Counted from the first letter of the stretch, positions 36,745 to 45,148 are shown. The stretch is DNA of 64,000 nt from Planctomycetota bacterium (GCA_014238415.1 JABABA010000001.1:124001-188000); one strand, 5' to 3'. Notes: a model not told the origin generated them from the letters alone. Program-made: numbers and translations.

Positions 36745-37644
36745 CTAAACCGTCACGATGCTCAACAACTCGTTGTAGCGCTCGTCGATTTCGGCTCGGG
36801 TGCGGGACCCGATGTCTTCCACGCTAAATCCCTGCACGCAGAAGCTCGCGGTAATCGTGCCGTGCACCATGGCCCGGCGCAGGACGTTGGGCTCGATTGA
36901 ATCGGCTTCGGCCACGGCGCCCATGAAACCACCAGCAAAGCAGTCTCCAGCACCGGTTGGGTCCACCACCGTGCCTACCGGGTATGCGGGCAGAGCGAAG
37001 TGAACGTTTTCGCCCATCAGGAAGGCGCCATGTTCGCCCTTCTTGACGATCACATAGCGAGGACCCATGCCCAGCACTTGCTGCGCCGCGCGGATCAGGT
37101 TGTCCTCGCCTGTGAGCATGCGCGCTTCTTCATCGTTCAGGATCAGACCATCGATGCGGCGGATCAAACCCTTGAGATCGTCCAGGGCGATATCCAGCCA
37201 GAGATTCATCGTGTCCGCCATCACAAAAGTGGGCGCGTCCACCTGGTCCAGCGCACGGGCCTGCACCGCTGGCGCGGCATTGGCCAAGAAGACGAACTTG
37301 GCATTCCTGGATTGCTCTGGCACCTTGGGATCAAAGTGCTCAAGGACATTCAGTTCCGTGAAAGTCGTATGGCGTGTATTCCAGTCCGGCTCGTAGCGGC
37401 CGCCCCAGCGAAATGTCTTGCCGTCCACCTGTTCGACCCCTGTGCAGTCCACACCCTTCGAGCGCATCATGGCCAGGTCCTCTTCCCGGAAATCCTGGCC
37501 CACCACTCCCACCAAGGCAGGCTTGGTGTAGAAGGCCGAGGCCAGAGAGAAGTACATGGCAGACCCGCCGAGTGCGTTGTCCCGCTTGTCAAATGCAGTT
37601 TCAACCGTGTCGTAGGCTAGGGTTCCGATTACGAGCAGGCTCAT
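36745..37644 (-). CDS. PfkB-family carbohydrate kinase
   Basis: A 299-residue ribokinase-fold enzyme that phosphorylates a sugar or nucleoside with ATP. It has the early GGSAMYFSLASAFY motif of the substrate site. The mid-protein segment is LILNDEEARMLTGEDN, and the C-terminal signature VVDPTGAGDCFAGGFMGA carries the catalytic Asp and the anion hole. VIVKKGEHGAFL is also typical. The substrate cannot be told; the sequence most resembles the ribokinase/adenosine kinase-like 'PfkB' group found widely in planctomycetes. It is the only metabolic kinase in this part of the window and has no linked sugar genes. Confidence 0.9.
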   Translation of the reverse strand: MSLLVIGTLAYDTVETAFDKRDNALGGSAMYFSLASAFYTKPALVGVVGQDFREEDLAMMRSKGVDCTGVEQVDGKTFRWGGRYEPDWNTRHTTFTELNVLEHFDPKVPEQSRNAKFVFLANAAPAVQARALDQVDAPTFVMADTMNLWLDIALDDLKGLIRRIDGLILNDEEARMLTGEDNLIRAAQQVLGMGPRYVIVKKGEHGAFLMGENVHFALPAYPVGTVVDPTGAGDCFAGGFMGAVAEADSIEPNVLRRAMVHGTITASFCVQGFSVEDIGSRTRAEIDERYNELLSIVTV

Positions 37645-37752
37645 GGATGTGGACTGGTTGGGAGAGTTGAAGACAGGCTAGGTATTGGACCGAACGCCAG
37701 ATGGCCTGGGAGATTCCAGAGGCGAGCATTGAAAGCTACCGATCTAGGGAGG

Positions 37753-39102
37753 TCAAGGGCTGGAGACCGTTGTGGAGTCTTCTGACCCTATTGGAGGATC
37801 CTGTTCGTCGGTTTCGGACGTTGATTGGCTCCCCGGAGAATCCCCCGCCACGGATTCGCCCTTGGCCGCTGCTCTGAACTCCTGGCGCATCTCTCGCCCT
37901 CCGGGCAGGAGGCTGGCCAGACCACCGATCAGTCCAACCGCCAGCAACTCAAGTCGCCAGGCCAGGCTTGTCCCCACTCCCAAAGCCCAGGATCCCCCCG
38001 CCATGCGGAACAGGCCCCCAAAGAGGATCTCGCCCACCCCGAGTCCACCCGGAGCCAACGGAATCGCGCTGAGGGTATTGGCCACTGTGCTGATTACCAG
38101 GATCTCGAGAAAGCTGACCTCTTCTCCCAGCCCTCGGGCCAGCCAGAAAATCGCCAGGGCGCTGGTGAAATGGTTGGCGAAAGAGAGGCCCAGGGAACTG
38201 AGAACGACTTTGGGCCGCTGGGCCAGCTCCTGCCCGACCCGATCCAGGTCCACCAAGATCGATCCCTTGGGCATGCGTTGTAGACGCTCTTGCAAGCGCA
38301 GCCAACGGCGTGGGGCCTCCAGGGAGTAGATCACCCAGGCGAGAGTCAATCCCGCCGCAGCAGCAGCTACCGGCAGGCGCAGACTCTCGAAGCGCGAGTC
38401 GCTGATGGACACCGCGGCCAGGGCCACCAATGTCATGGCCCAGAGCCCAAAGACCCGATCCGCCAGCACCGTAACCACCGCTGCGCTGCGTCGTTCGGGA
38501 TGGCCCCGGGCAGCGATCCAACCGCGGGCAAGATCGCCACCGGAAAGACCTGGCAGGATCACATTGAAGAACAGGCCGGTATAGGTGATACGCAGGGCGT
38601 TCAACCAAGAGGTGGGACAGCCCGCCGCGTGCAGCAGCAACCACCAGCGGGTGTTGATCAGCAGGGTCGCAAACATGAGAGCTGCGAGCCCCAGGGGCAG
38701 AGCGTTGCCGTCGGCGCTCTTGAGGATGCTGCTCAACCCCGGCCGCACCTCGACTCCATCCAGTTCGATTCCGTCGATCGAGCCCGTGCCTTCTTCACCC
38801 ACCTGAATCGTCAGGGTGCTACCGCTGGCGAGTTCCGGAAGCAGGGCCCCTATTTCCTCCGGAGGCGCTGCCTCTGGATCGAACTCGATGTCGCCCTTGA
38901 GTTCCTGGCCGCGCCAGTTGCCCTCCAGCAGTGATAAGGGGGCGCTCCAGGTGACCGGGGCGCCTCCATCTTTGGAGACACGCAAGACCAGGTGGTCTCC
39001 TAGGGTGACCTGGGCCAGGGCATACCAAAGGAATGAGAGGGCCAGGGCGATGCCCACCCAACGCATCCAGGAGCGACCCGAAGCACTCGATTGCTCAGAC
39101 AT
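37753..39102 (-). CDS. Flippase-like membrane protein (LPG synthase TM / UPF0104 type)
   Basis: A 449-residue integral membrane protein. One helix (WVGIALALSFLWYALAQ) is followed by a soluble insertion of about 90 residues. The conserved membrane core comes next: ALRITYTGLFFNVILPGLSG, GDLARGW, VLADRVFGLWAMTLVAL, SFANHFTSALAIFWLARGLG and PLAPGGLGVGE. These match the lysylphosphatidylglycerol synthase transmembrane / AglD-like family, which includes polyprenyl-linked lipid flippases. The soluble insertion after helix 1 is not usual. Its start overlaps the preceding lipoprotein gene by eight bases, so the two are co-translated and probably work at the membrane together. Confidence 0.85.
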   Translation of the reverse strand: MSEQSSASGRSWMRWVGIALALSFLWYALAQVTLGDHLVLRVSKDGGAPVTWSAPLSLLEGNWRGQELKGDIEFDPEAAPPEEIGALLPELASGSTLTIQVGEEGTGSIDGIELDGVEVRPGLSSILKSADGNALPLGLAALMFATLLINTRWWLLLHAAGCPTSWLNALRITYTGLFFNVILPGLSGGDLARGWIAARGHPERRSAAVVTVLADRVFGLWAMTLVALAAVSISDSRFESLRLPVAAAAAGLTLAWVIYSLEAPRRWLRLQERLQRMPKGSILVDLDRVGQELAQRPKVVLSSLGLSFANHFTSALAIFWLARGLGEEVSFLEILVISTVANTLSAIPLAPGGLGVGEILFGGLFRMAGGSWALGVGTSLAWRLELLAVGLIGGLASLLPGGREMRQEFRAAAKGESVAGDSPGSQSTSETDEQDPPIGSEDSTTVSSP

Positions 39103-40426
39103 TCTTTAGGTCGTTGACGGCCGTGTCCTCTGGGCTGCCTTCTGGTGGAGAGGTTTGGGCGCTTCGGGCAAATTCGCGCCACCAGGCCTCCCACTCCTCC
39201 TTGCGGCGGCTTCCAGGGCCTTCCGGAGCCAGCGCCGTCAGAGCACGCAAGGCCGATGCTCGCGAGGCTTCATCAAAGGTGACCACGTCATAACTGATGG
39301 CAATTACCAGGCTGAGTACGCGCAGGCGCGTGACGTTGCGCAAGTTCGGATCCATGTCTGCGGGAAGGTCGAGGCCCCCTGCAGCCAGCTGGTCGAGTAC
39401 ACGCTGCACTACGAGCCCCTCCCCCGGCACTATGGGGAACAGACCATATACACGGGTGCGCGCAACGCGGCCTTGTGAATCTGGTTGACGGGGAGTCAGA
39501 CTGTCCAGGGCGTCCAGAACGAACCCAGGACCGAGGAATCTCATTCCGGTTTCCATGGCTGCTGCGCGGACCAAGGGGTCGAAGTCTCTCAAGCCCGAAC
39601 CCAGGGCCAGGGCCAACGCACGTCCTTCGAGGGTTCGTGCAACCCGGAACAGAATCGGCTTCATCTCTTCGGTGGCATTATCGCGCTCAGCCACGGCCTC
39701 AAGAGCCTTGAGGACACGCCACAGACCCTGCAAGTCGAGTTCCCGGTCGAGCAGATCATCCGCGGCGGCCTGCAGGCCCTGGACCCCCACCCGCGGGGCA
39801 TCGCTCCAAGTAGTGATGAACCGGCTGAGCAGCTCGCGCACATCTTCCTCCTCAGCTGGAACCCTTGGGGGGTCCGCAGGGGAAGACACCTCGAGTTTCA
39901 GCAGCCATGGCCCCATGCCCAGCAGCGCCCGCTCCCGAGCCAGGCGGCCGGGACAATAAGCTGCATAGCGGGCAAGTTGCCGGGTCAGACGCAACTCCGT
40001 TGCCAGGCTGTCGCTGGGTGCTTTGAGAAGATCGAGCAGTTGATGCAAGGCTTCCAGACTTGGATCGCCCACATGGACAAGGTCGGTCTGATCTGATGCG
40101 ACCTGATCGAGGATCTGGCCCGTCTGGACAGCGACACCTACCGCCCCCACTTGCACCGCGTCCTGCAGTTCCCTATCGAGAGCGTCTGGATCGTCATCTT
40201 CAATGGCGTGCGCAACCGCAGCCGTTGCCCCTAGGGCAGCGACCCGCCCTGTCAGATCCAGCAGAAGGTCATCCATGATGCCCCGCAATTCGACCACATG
40301 CCGCAATTGGTCATTGCTGTCCAAGAGCTCATCGAGATTGTGGGAGGCGGCGGAGCCAGAAACGCAGGAAGTCAGAAGCGCACCCAGGGTGGCGGCGGGG
40401 ATCAATTGTAGACGGGTGCTGCCCAT
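39095..40426 (-). CDS. Helical lipoprotein of unknown function
   Basis: A 443-residue protein with a lipoprotein signal (LIPAATLGALLTSCVSG, lipobox LTSC). The mature part is alpha-helical and Leu/Ala/Asp-rich, with helical hairpins such as ELRGIMDDLLLDLTGRVAAL and REFARSAQ. From about residue 240 the pattern (VLKALEAVAERDNATEE, AAAMETGMRFLG) resembles an armadillo/HEAT-like solenoid. It overlaps the flippase-like gene by eight bases and must be its operon partner. It would be anchored on the periplasmic side, a plausible accessory of the lipid transporter. The family is not recognised. Confidence 0.75.
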   Translation of the reverse strand: MGSTRLQLIPAATLGALLTSCVSGSAASHNLDELLDSNDQLRHVVELRGIMDDLLLDLTGRVAALGATAAVAHAIEDDDPDALDRELQDAVQVGAVGVAVQTGQILDQVASDQTDLVHVGDPSLEALHQLLDLLKAPSDSLATELRLTRQLARYAAYCPGRLARERALLGMGPWLLKLEVSSPADPPRVPAEEEDVRELLSRFITTWSDAPRVGVQGLQAAADDLLDRELDLQGLWRVLKALEAVAERDNATEEMKPILFRVARTLEGRALALALGSGLRDFDPLVRAAAMETGMRFLGPGFVLDALDSLTPRQPDSQGRVARTRVYGLFPIVPGEGLVVQRVLDQLAAGGLDLPADMDPNLRNVTRLRVLSLVIAISYDVVTFDEASRASALRALTALAPEGPGSRRKEEWEAWWREFARSAQTSPPEGSPEDTAVNDLKNV

Positions 40427-40539
40427 CAGTTGAGTCTAGGAACTCGGTGGACGAGGTCCAAGGGGCCGCAGAGTTCTTTGGTCAATGCCCTTGTGGGTGG
40501 AGCGGAGCTGCAGCTCCGCCGATTCTGCAGAGCAGGCAA

Positions 40540-40897
40540 TGGTGGAGGCGGGGGGAATTGAACCCCCGTCCCGGAGCCGCCAGCCCCGGACGTCTACGCG
40601 TGTGTTCCGTGCTCAGTTTCTCGTCCTCCAGCTGCCCACGGACAGGCGGCTTTTCAGACCAGCCTCAGAAAAGTCTCGTCGGGTTGCCCTGAGGCGCAAC
40701 TCACCGACCAGCCCGCTGTTGTCGTCTCTGCGGGGCCACGGGCGCTCCCCGCAGAGACGGCGGCTGATAAATCAGGCCGCGAGTTCAAAATCGTTGGCAG
40801 GTATAAAGTGCCGTCCCGGGATGTTGGCGGGGTGACCTGGGATCCCCGACGCGCAGTCCGAAGTCGCACGAGAACCGGTCGAAACCAGTGCGCCCCC
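40540..40897 (-). ncRNA. ssrA: Transfer-messenger RNA (tmRNA)
   Basis: A one-piece tmRNA of 358 bases. The 5' end GGGGGCG pairs with the 3' end CGCCTCC, and CCA is encoded. The TYC arm (GGGGGTTCAATTCCCCC) and the conserved 5' ACTGGTTTCGACC are present. The tag reading frame, at 40772-40798, encodes Ala-Asn-Asp-Phe-Glu-Leu-Ala-Ala before TGA; with the alanine from the charged tmRNA the tag is A-ANDFELAA. Eight encoded residues is short, but the ...LAA degradation signal is intact. Several GC-rich stems (GTCTCTGCGGGG/CCCCGCAGAGAC) form the pseudoknot region. smpB lies 218 bases upstream. Confidence 0.96.
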
Positions 40898-40911
40898 AGT
40901 TGCTTGTTGTC

Positions 40912-40940
40912 ATTATCGGCAGTTTGAGCCAGAAGGTCAA
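40912..40940 (-). promoter_or_regulatory. Promoter of ssrA
   Basis: On the minus strand TTGACC is followed after 17 bases by GATAAT, the best -10 box in the window. It ends 14 bases before the mature tmRNA 5' end, leaving a short leader for RNase P removal. Confidence 0.72.
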
Positions 40941-41115
40941 GCAGGGTGCTGTCCACTTTCGTTCTCGAAATGGAACCTGAACCGCTCCTGGAGCGGTAGG
41001 GGCCAGTTGGCGAGGGGTCGGTGCGCCCTTTCGGGGGATCTGAACACTCGACCAAGCGTAGGCGCAGCACCGCGCGTGGAACTGGGCCCTTTCCCAGCCT
41101 CACCTGACATCGTCT

Positions 41116-41592
41116 TCATCGCTGGTCGTGACGCTTCGCCTCACGGGCGATCTCGCGTTTGTCGTCCCGCTCTCGGGTGGCCGCCCGCTTGTCATGCATT
41201 TTCTTTCCCCTGACCAAGGCGATCTTGAGCTTGGCATGTTGGCGTAGGAAGTACAGGGACAAGGGCACGATTGTCATCCCCTTTTCTCGGCTGGCTCGTT
41301 CCAGGCTCGCGATCTCACGCTTGTGGGCCAACAACTTTCGTGTGCGGGTTGGTTTGTGGTTCTGTTTGCCAGCGTGCACATATTCAGGGATATGGGCTCC
41401 CACCAGAAACAGTTCGCCGTTCTTGGCACGCACATGTGCTTCGGCCAGGCTGCAACGTCCAGTGCGCAGGCTCTTGACCTCGCTGCCAAGCAGTACCAGG
41501 CCCACCTCCAGTTCCTGCAGGATCAGGTACTCATGGCGCGCCCGACGGTTCTGGGCCACCAGACGTTGAGCATCGGGGTCGGTCTTTTTCAT
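41116..41592 (-). CDS. smpB: SsrA-binding protein
   Basis: SmpB binds the tRNA-like part of tmRNA and brings it to stalled ribosomes. The 158-residue product has the family sequence QNRRARHEYLILQELEVGLV, LGSEVKSLRTGRCSLAEAHV and the basic tail RGKKMHDKRAATRERD. In known SmpB this tail takes the place of an mRNA in the ribosome channel. It lies directly upstream of ssrA on the same strand, the common arrangement, but ssrA has its own promoter. The length is normal. Confidence 0.96.
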   Translation of the reverse strand: MKKTDPDAQRLVAQNRRARHEYLILQELEVGLVLLGSEVKSLRTGRCSLAEAHVRAKNGELFLVGAHIPEYVHAGKQNHKPTRTRKLLAHKREIASLERASREKGMTIVPLSLYFLRQHAKLKIALVRGKKMHDKRAATRERDDKREIAREAKRHDQR

Positions 41593-41666
41593 GTGCGCCC
41601 CTATCTTGCCAGGGCTGGGCCCAGGTGCGTGCCTTCAAGTCCCATTGGGATTTTCAGGGGCCCGCG

Positions 41667-41696
41667 TTGACGGATTGGGGCAGGTCTCTGTAAGGT
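41667..41696 (+). promoter_or_regulatory. Promoter of tRNA-Leu(CAG)
   Basis: TTGACG is followed after 18 bases by TAAGGT, ending 11 bases before the mature tRNA. Confidence 0.55.
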
Positions 41697-41707
41697 CCCC
41701 GCCCCTA

Positions 41708-41794
41708 GCCCGGGTGGCGGAATTGGTAGACGCGCATGGTTCAGGTCCATGTTCCTGCAAAGGAGTGGGGGTTCGACTCCCCCCTCGGGCACCA
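41708..41794 (+). tRNA. tRNA-Leu (anticodon CAG)
   Basis: An 87-base class II tRNA. It has acceptor GCCCGGG/CTCGGGC, anticodon arm CATGG-TTCAGGT-CCATG with anticodon CAG, a long variable arm and GGTTCGACTCC T-loop. CCA is encoded. It reads CTG, the commonest leucine codon here. Confidence 0.97.
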
Positions 41795-41911
41795 CATCCC
41801 TCTGGAGATGGGTGAACGGCGGTCCGCCAAACCGTACCTGGTCCTCACTGAATGACCGCGAGCGCTTTGGATCGAGCGGTGCATTGATTTCGTTCGCCTC
41901 CCGGCGGAACC

Positions 41912-42088
41912 ATGAGCAATCCCAAGATCCCGACTCAACCCACAGCTCCCGGCTTCAAGGCCTTGCTGCGTGCCAACCTGGTGGTCTTGACCGCTGTGGG
42001 AGTGTTTGTGGCCCTCGCCTATCTGATCTGGCGTGGAGTTGCGGCCATGTTTCCAGAGACAGGGTGGCTGCAGGGTCCCCTGAACTGA
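41912..42088 (+). CDS. Small single-pass membrane protein
   Basis: A 58-codon gene. The ATG follows a GGCGGAA purine run. The product has a short polar N-terminus with several prolines (NPKIPTQPTAPG), then a basic FKALLRAN and one strong membrane helix (LVVLTAVGVFVALAYLIWRG). It ends in a short outer tail (PETGWLQGPLN). The layout is like the small single-helix proteins that stabilise larger membrane complexes. It lies between tRNA-Leu(CAG) and the opposing rsmG gene. No family is recognised; the gene call rests on the codon pattern and the clear helix. Confidence 0.6.
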   Translation: MSNPKIPTQPTAPGFKALLRANLVVLTAVGVFVALAYLIWRGVAAMFPETGWLQGPLN

Positions 42089-42106
42089 CCTGCGCCAGTT
42101 TCAGTC

Positions 42107-42901
42107 TCAACGTCCGGCGCCACCAGGGGCCCTGTAGATCAGCAGGGCACGCTTGCCCGCATCATTGGGCAGTTCGTACTCCACCACCGTGTCAAAGTGA
42201 AATCCCAGGCGTTGCGCCTCGCGCTCCCCTGCACGCATCTCGCGGGACCAGGTGGCGCCCTTGAAGAGGATCAGTTCGTTGAAGCGGTGGCGCACCTTGC
42301 GCAAGAGGCGAACGGTTTCTCGTACACTTGAGAGGGCTCTGGCCATAACCACGTCGACTCCAGCCTCGCCCAGGTGATCCTCTCCACGGGCCTCTACGAC
42401 GGAAACATTTGGGAGGGCCATGGAGGCTGCCGCAGCTTCCAGGAAGCGTACTCTTCTTCCGCGTGACTCGCAAAGGGTGACCGAGCAGTTGGGTTCTGCC
42501 AACGCCACAGGAAAACCTGGGAAGCCACCGCCAGAACCCAGATCGAACACCTTGCGACCAAGCAGAGGCAGAAGCCGAGCGGCCTTCCAGCAATCAAGGT
42601 AGTGCTTGACCGCCATGTCCTGGGGAGAGGTGATAGCGGTCAGATTGACTCGTTGATTCCAATCCAGGAGCAATTCGGCATGATCCGCGCAACGCTCAAG
42701 ATAGTCTGGAGGCACGTCCTTCTCTTCCGCGAAGGCGCCCACCAGGGCCGACATGATCTGCTTACGGGAGGGCAACGGGCCCTCCCATATGGGCTCAAGA
42801 TCCTGATCGGGGTTTTCCTCAGGCTTGGCAGAGGATTCTTCGGCCGTGTGCTCGTCCCCCACTTCGTCAGGCTCCTCAGCGGCGGGGGGATTTGGTTGCA
42901 T
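42107..42901 (-). CDS. rsmG: 16S rRNA (guanine(527)-N7)-methyltransferase
   Basis: RsmG methylates G527 in the 530 loop of 16S rRNA using SAM. The 264-residue product has WNQRVNLTAITSPQDMAVKH, the SAM loop KVFDLGSGGGFPGFPVAL and the cap LCESRGRRVRFL. VVMARALSSV completes the family motifs. The first 45 residues (NPPAAEEPDEVGDEH...) are an acidic extension absent from most RsmG proteins, and an internal start cannot be excluded. Unlike in many bacteria, no parAB, mnmG or oriC genes lie beside it. It is followed by no gene on its strand, and its start is 50 bases from the tRNA-Trp. Confidence 0.93.
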   Translation of the reverse strand: MQPNPPAAEEPDEVGDEHTAEESSAKPEENPDQDLEPIWEGPLPSRKQIMSALVGAFAEEKDVPPDYLERCADHAELLLDWNQRVNLTAITSPQDMAVKHYLDCWKAARLLPLLGRKVFDLGSGGGFPGFPVALAEPNCSVTLCESRGRRVRFLEAAAASMALPNVSVVEARGEDHLGEAGVDVVMARALSSVRETVRLLRKVRHRFNELILFKGATWSREMRAGEREAQRLGFHFDTVVEYELPNDAGKRALLIYRAPGGAGR

Positions 42902-42951
42902 GCTGAATCGGAATCACGCGGGTCTATCAGGGCCAGCAACGGAAGGAGGGC

Positions 42952-43028
42952 TGGCAGGGGCGGAGGGACTCGAACCCCCAGCCTACTGATTTGGAATCAG
43001 TCGCTCTAACCATTAGAGCTACGCCCCT
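42952..43028 (-). tRNA. tRNA-Trp (anticodon CCA)
   Basis: A 77-base tRNA. It has acceptor AGGGGCG/CGCCCCT, D arm GCTCTAATGGTTAGAGC, anticodon arm ACTGA-TTCCAAA-TCAGT and T arm GGGGGTTCGAGTCCCTC. CCA is encoded. Confidence 0.97.
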
Positions 43029-43039
43029 TCAGGGCAGGG

Positions 43040-43068
43040 AGCCTAGGTCCCAGAGGGCCCAAGTGCAA
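43040..43068 (-). promoter_or_regulatory. Promoter of tRNA-Trp
   Basis: On the minus strand TTGCAC is followed after 17 bases by TAGGCT, ending 11 bases before the mature tRNA 5' end. Confidence 0.55.
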
Positions 43069-43145
43069 CGATGAAGTGACCTGCCCAGATCCCCTGAGCC
43101 GCTTGGATCCCCACCCTGCTTATGTTTCAGTCCTGATAGATAATA

Positions 43146-43175
43146 TTGACACGGAGAGGGTGCAGTCCCTTAGGT
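43146..43175 (+). promoter_or_regulatory. Promoter of pcnB
   Basis: TTGACA (43146-43151) followed after 18 bases by TTAGGT (43170-43175), 20 bases before the first pcnB start codon. The -35 is perfect and the -10 weaker; if the downstream ATG at 43243 is used, the leader is longer. Confidence 0.45.
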
Positions 43176-43194
43176 ACCCTCTGCTCGCGCCACG

Positions 43195-44733
43195 ATGGAC
43201 CTGGACTCCGGAAGCCTGCTTGATCCGTGGCCTGACCCATTCATGACGGACAATCCCAGAAGACGTCGGCCCAGACGCCGTAGAGGTTCAGCGGCCAAGT
43301 CGCAGGGCGGCAACCGTGGTGCCACTGAGGGCAATTCTGAGTCCGGGCCTCAAGGGACTTTGAGTCATCGCGAGAAACGTAGAGCGGAGCGACGCTCCGA
43401 ACGCGAAGCAGCCCGTCGTCCGCGCAAGAGATCCCAGATCAAGGCTGAAGTGCACAAGATGCACAAAGATGAGATAGACCCGCGGGCTTTGGACCGGGAC
43501 GCTCGGCGCGTGGTGACCCGTCTCCAGCGGCATGGATTTGAGGCCTACTTTGTAGGTGGTTGCGTCCGGGACCTGCTGGTTGGTCGCAGGCCCAAGGATT
43601 TCGATGTCGCGACCGACGCTACGCCCCATGAAATCCGACGCCTCTTTCGCAACGGACGCATTATTGGCCGGCGTTTCCGACTTGTGCATGTTCACTACGG
43701 GGACAACATCATCGAGACCAGTACATTCCGTTGTGAACCGCCCGAGCAAAAAGGCGATGGTGATCTTCTTATTGTCGAGGACAATGAGTTTGGTACCGCC
43801 GAGGAAGATGCGCAACGCCGGGATTTCACCGTCAATGCCCTCTTTCTGGACCCCAGCACCTACAAGATCCACGACTGGGTGGAAGGCATGGGCGATCTCG
43901 AGTCCCGCCTGCTTCGCACGATCGGTGATCCAATGGTTCGCCTGGCGGAAGACCCTGTCCGCATTCTCAGAGCGGTCAAGTTTGCGACGCGCCTTGACTT
44001 TGACATCGATGAGGCCACCTGGCAGGCCATGGTAGAACTGGCAGAGCACCTGGGTCGTTCAGCCCCTCCGCGGGTGCTCGAAGAAATCTTGCGGCTGTTG
44101 CGCTCCGGCTCGGCTTTGGGTGCCATGAAGATGCTGCGCGCCGCTGGGTGCCTGCAGGTCATTTTTCCGAACCTGGACGAGCGTCTTGGAGAACGGGACG
44201 CTGATGACCACCAAATCCAGCAACGCGCCGCATTCTTCTGGCGCCTACTGGAGGCCCTGGATCAACGCGTGCACAGTGGGCTCGAGCCCACCAACGCGTT
44301 GTTGCTGGCGGTTCTGTTTGCGCCTCTGGTGGAGAACTCCTTCCTCCCAACGCACAATCAGCTGGATCGGCTGCGCATCGCTGAGGATTGCCTGGCCTCC
44401 ACCGCAGAAAGTGCGCGCCTGGCCAAGCGTGACACCGGGCGGGCCGCACGCATCCTGGCCAATCACCCCCTGTTCGTGATGCCACCAGAGCGGCGGTTCA
44501 GTCCTCTGCTTTTTGCATTGACCTCTGAATTTGAAGAGTCCCTGGCCTTTTTTGGCCTCAGGGTTCAAGCTCGAGGGAAGGGGTGGGATGTGTTCGAGGC
44601 CTGGGAGGAGCGTCGGGCCCGAGCCCTCCAGGCCGATGAGCAGGAACTGGAGGACGAACGCAAGCGCACCCGGGGACGCAGGCGGAGCCGCAGACCCCAT
44701 CGGGGGGGTCGTGGCCGCTCCAAGCCGAGGTGA
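43195..44733 (+). CDS. pcnB: Poly(A) polymerase / CCA-adding enzyme family protein
   Basis: A class II nucleotidyltransferase of 512 residues (496 if the ATG at 43243 is used). The N-terminal 60 to 80 residues are very basic (PRRRRPRRRRGS, EKRRAERRSEREAARRPRKR). The catalytic head follows with YFVGGCVRDLLVGRRPKDFD, whose two aspartates bind magnesium, then RRDFTVNALFLDP. The RNA-binding neck, RLAEDPVRILRAVKFATRL and RVLEEILRLLRSGSA, matches poly(A) polymerase I more than CCA-adding enzymes. All tRNAs in the window encode CCA, which suits a tail-adding role in RNA decay. The C-terminal tail is Arg-rich as well. Confidence 0.88.
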   Translation: MDLDSGSLLDPWPDPFMTDNPRRRRPRRRRGSAAKSQGGNRGATEGNSESGPQGTLSHREKRRAERRSEREAARRPRKRSQIKAEVHKMHKDEIDPRALDRDARRVVTRLQRHGFEAYFVGGCVRDLLVGRRPKDFDVATDATPHEIRRLFRNGRIIGRRFRLVHVHYGDNIIETSTFRCEPPEQKGDGDLLIVEDNEFGTAEEDAQRRDFTVNALFLDPSTYKIHDWVEGMGDLESRLLRTIGDPMVRLAEDPVRILRAVKFATRLDFDIDEATWQAMVELAEHLGRSAPPRVLEEILRLLRSGSALGAMKMLRAAGCLQVIFPNLDERLGERDADDHQIQQRAAFFWRLLEALDQRVHSGLEPTNALLLAVLFAPLVENSFLPTHNQLDRLRIAEDCLASTAESARLAKRDTGRAARILANHPLFVMPPERRFSPLLFALTSEFEESLAFFGLRVQARGKGWDVFEAWEERRARALQADEQELEDERKRTRGRRRSRRPHRGGRGRSKPR

Positions 44734-45113
44734 TCATTTCTAGATTCAAGTCAGGAACAGCTGGGGCCCGCTTTCCGTTCCTTGGCATGGAGCCGTCTCT
44801 CTGGGGGGACCCTGAGGGGCAAGGGGCAATTTGAGACGCCAGGGAGCCTCCTTTGCAAAACCGGGCAACATTTTCCCGATTCACCCGTGCAAAGGCCTCG
44901 TTCTGCTGTACTGTTCCCGTGTGCGGTAGGAACCGGGAATGAGGCCCCACCAACTCCTCTCTCCACCCCCCCCGACCTTGACCAATGCGGTGAGTCATTG
45001 TTGGACGGAAAGAGGAGTCCAAGGAGGTTTCGCGGGAAGCACCTGGTTCCAACCTGCGCCACAGCCCCCCTGCGGCGCAGGAGTGGCGGCCCTCGGGTCG
45101 TCGCGAAGATGCT
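44734..45113 (+). ncRNA. Candidate structured RNA upstream of a terminator
   Basis: A gap of over 500 bases after pcnB, without a convincing gene, carries a series of stable stems on the plus strand. The first pairs GGCCTCGTTC (44894-44903) with GAATGAGGCC (44937-44946), with an inner GTTCC/GGAAC stem. The second is TTGGAC-GGAAAGAGGA-GTCCAA (45001-45022), with a purine-rich loop holding two GGA motifs. The third is CCTGCGCC (45053-45060) with GGCGCAGG (45074-45081). The Rho-independent terminator then follows. It could be a free small RNA of about 260 bases or a structured 3' end of the pcnB message. I could not fit it to RNase P RNA or SRP RNA; a 6S-type RNA is not excluded. Confidence 0.45.
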
Positions 45114-45148
45114 GGGGCGGTCCTTCTTGGACCGCCCCCTCTTTTTTG
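45114..45148 (+). terminator. Rho-independent terminator
   Basis: GGGGCGGTCC, loop TTCTT, GGACCGCCCC: a perfect 10-bp stem followed by CTCTTTTTTG. This is the clearest intrinsic terminator in the window and works on the plus strand only. Confidence 0.88.

Noticed and set aside
42107..42901. Replication origin near rsmG
   Set aside because: rsmG can lie beside oriC, but no mnmG, parA/B, rpmH or DnaA boxes are found with it.
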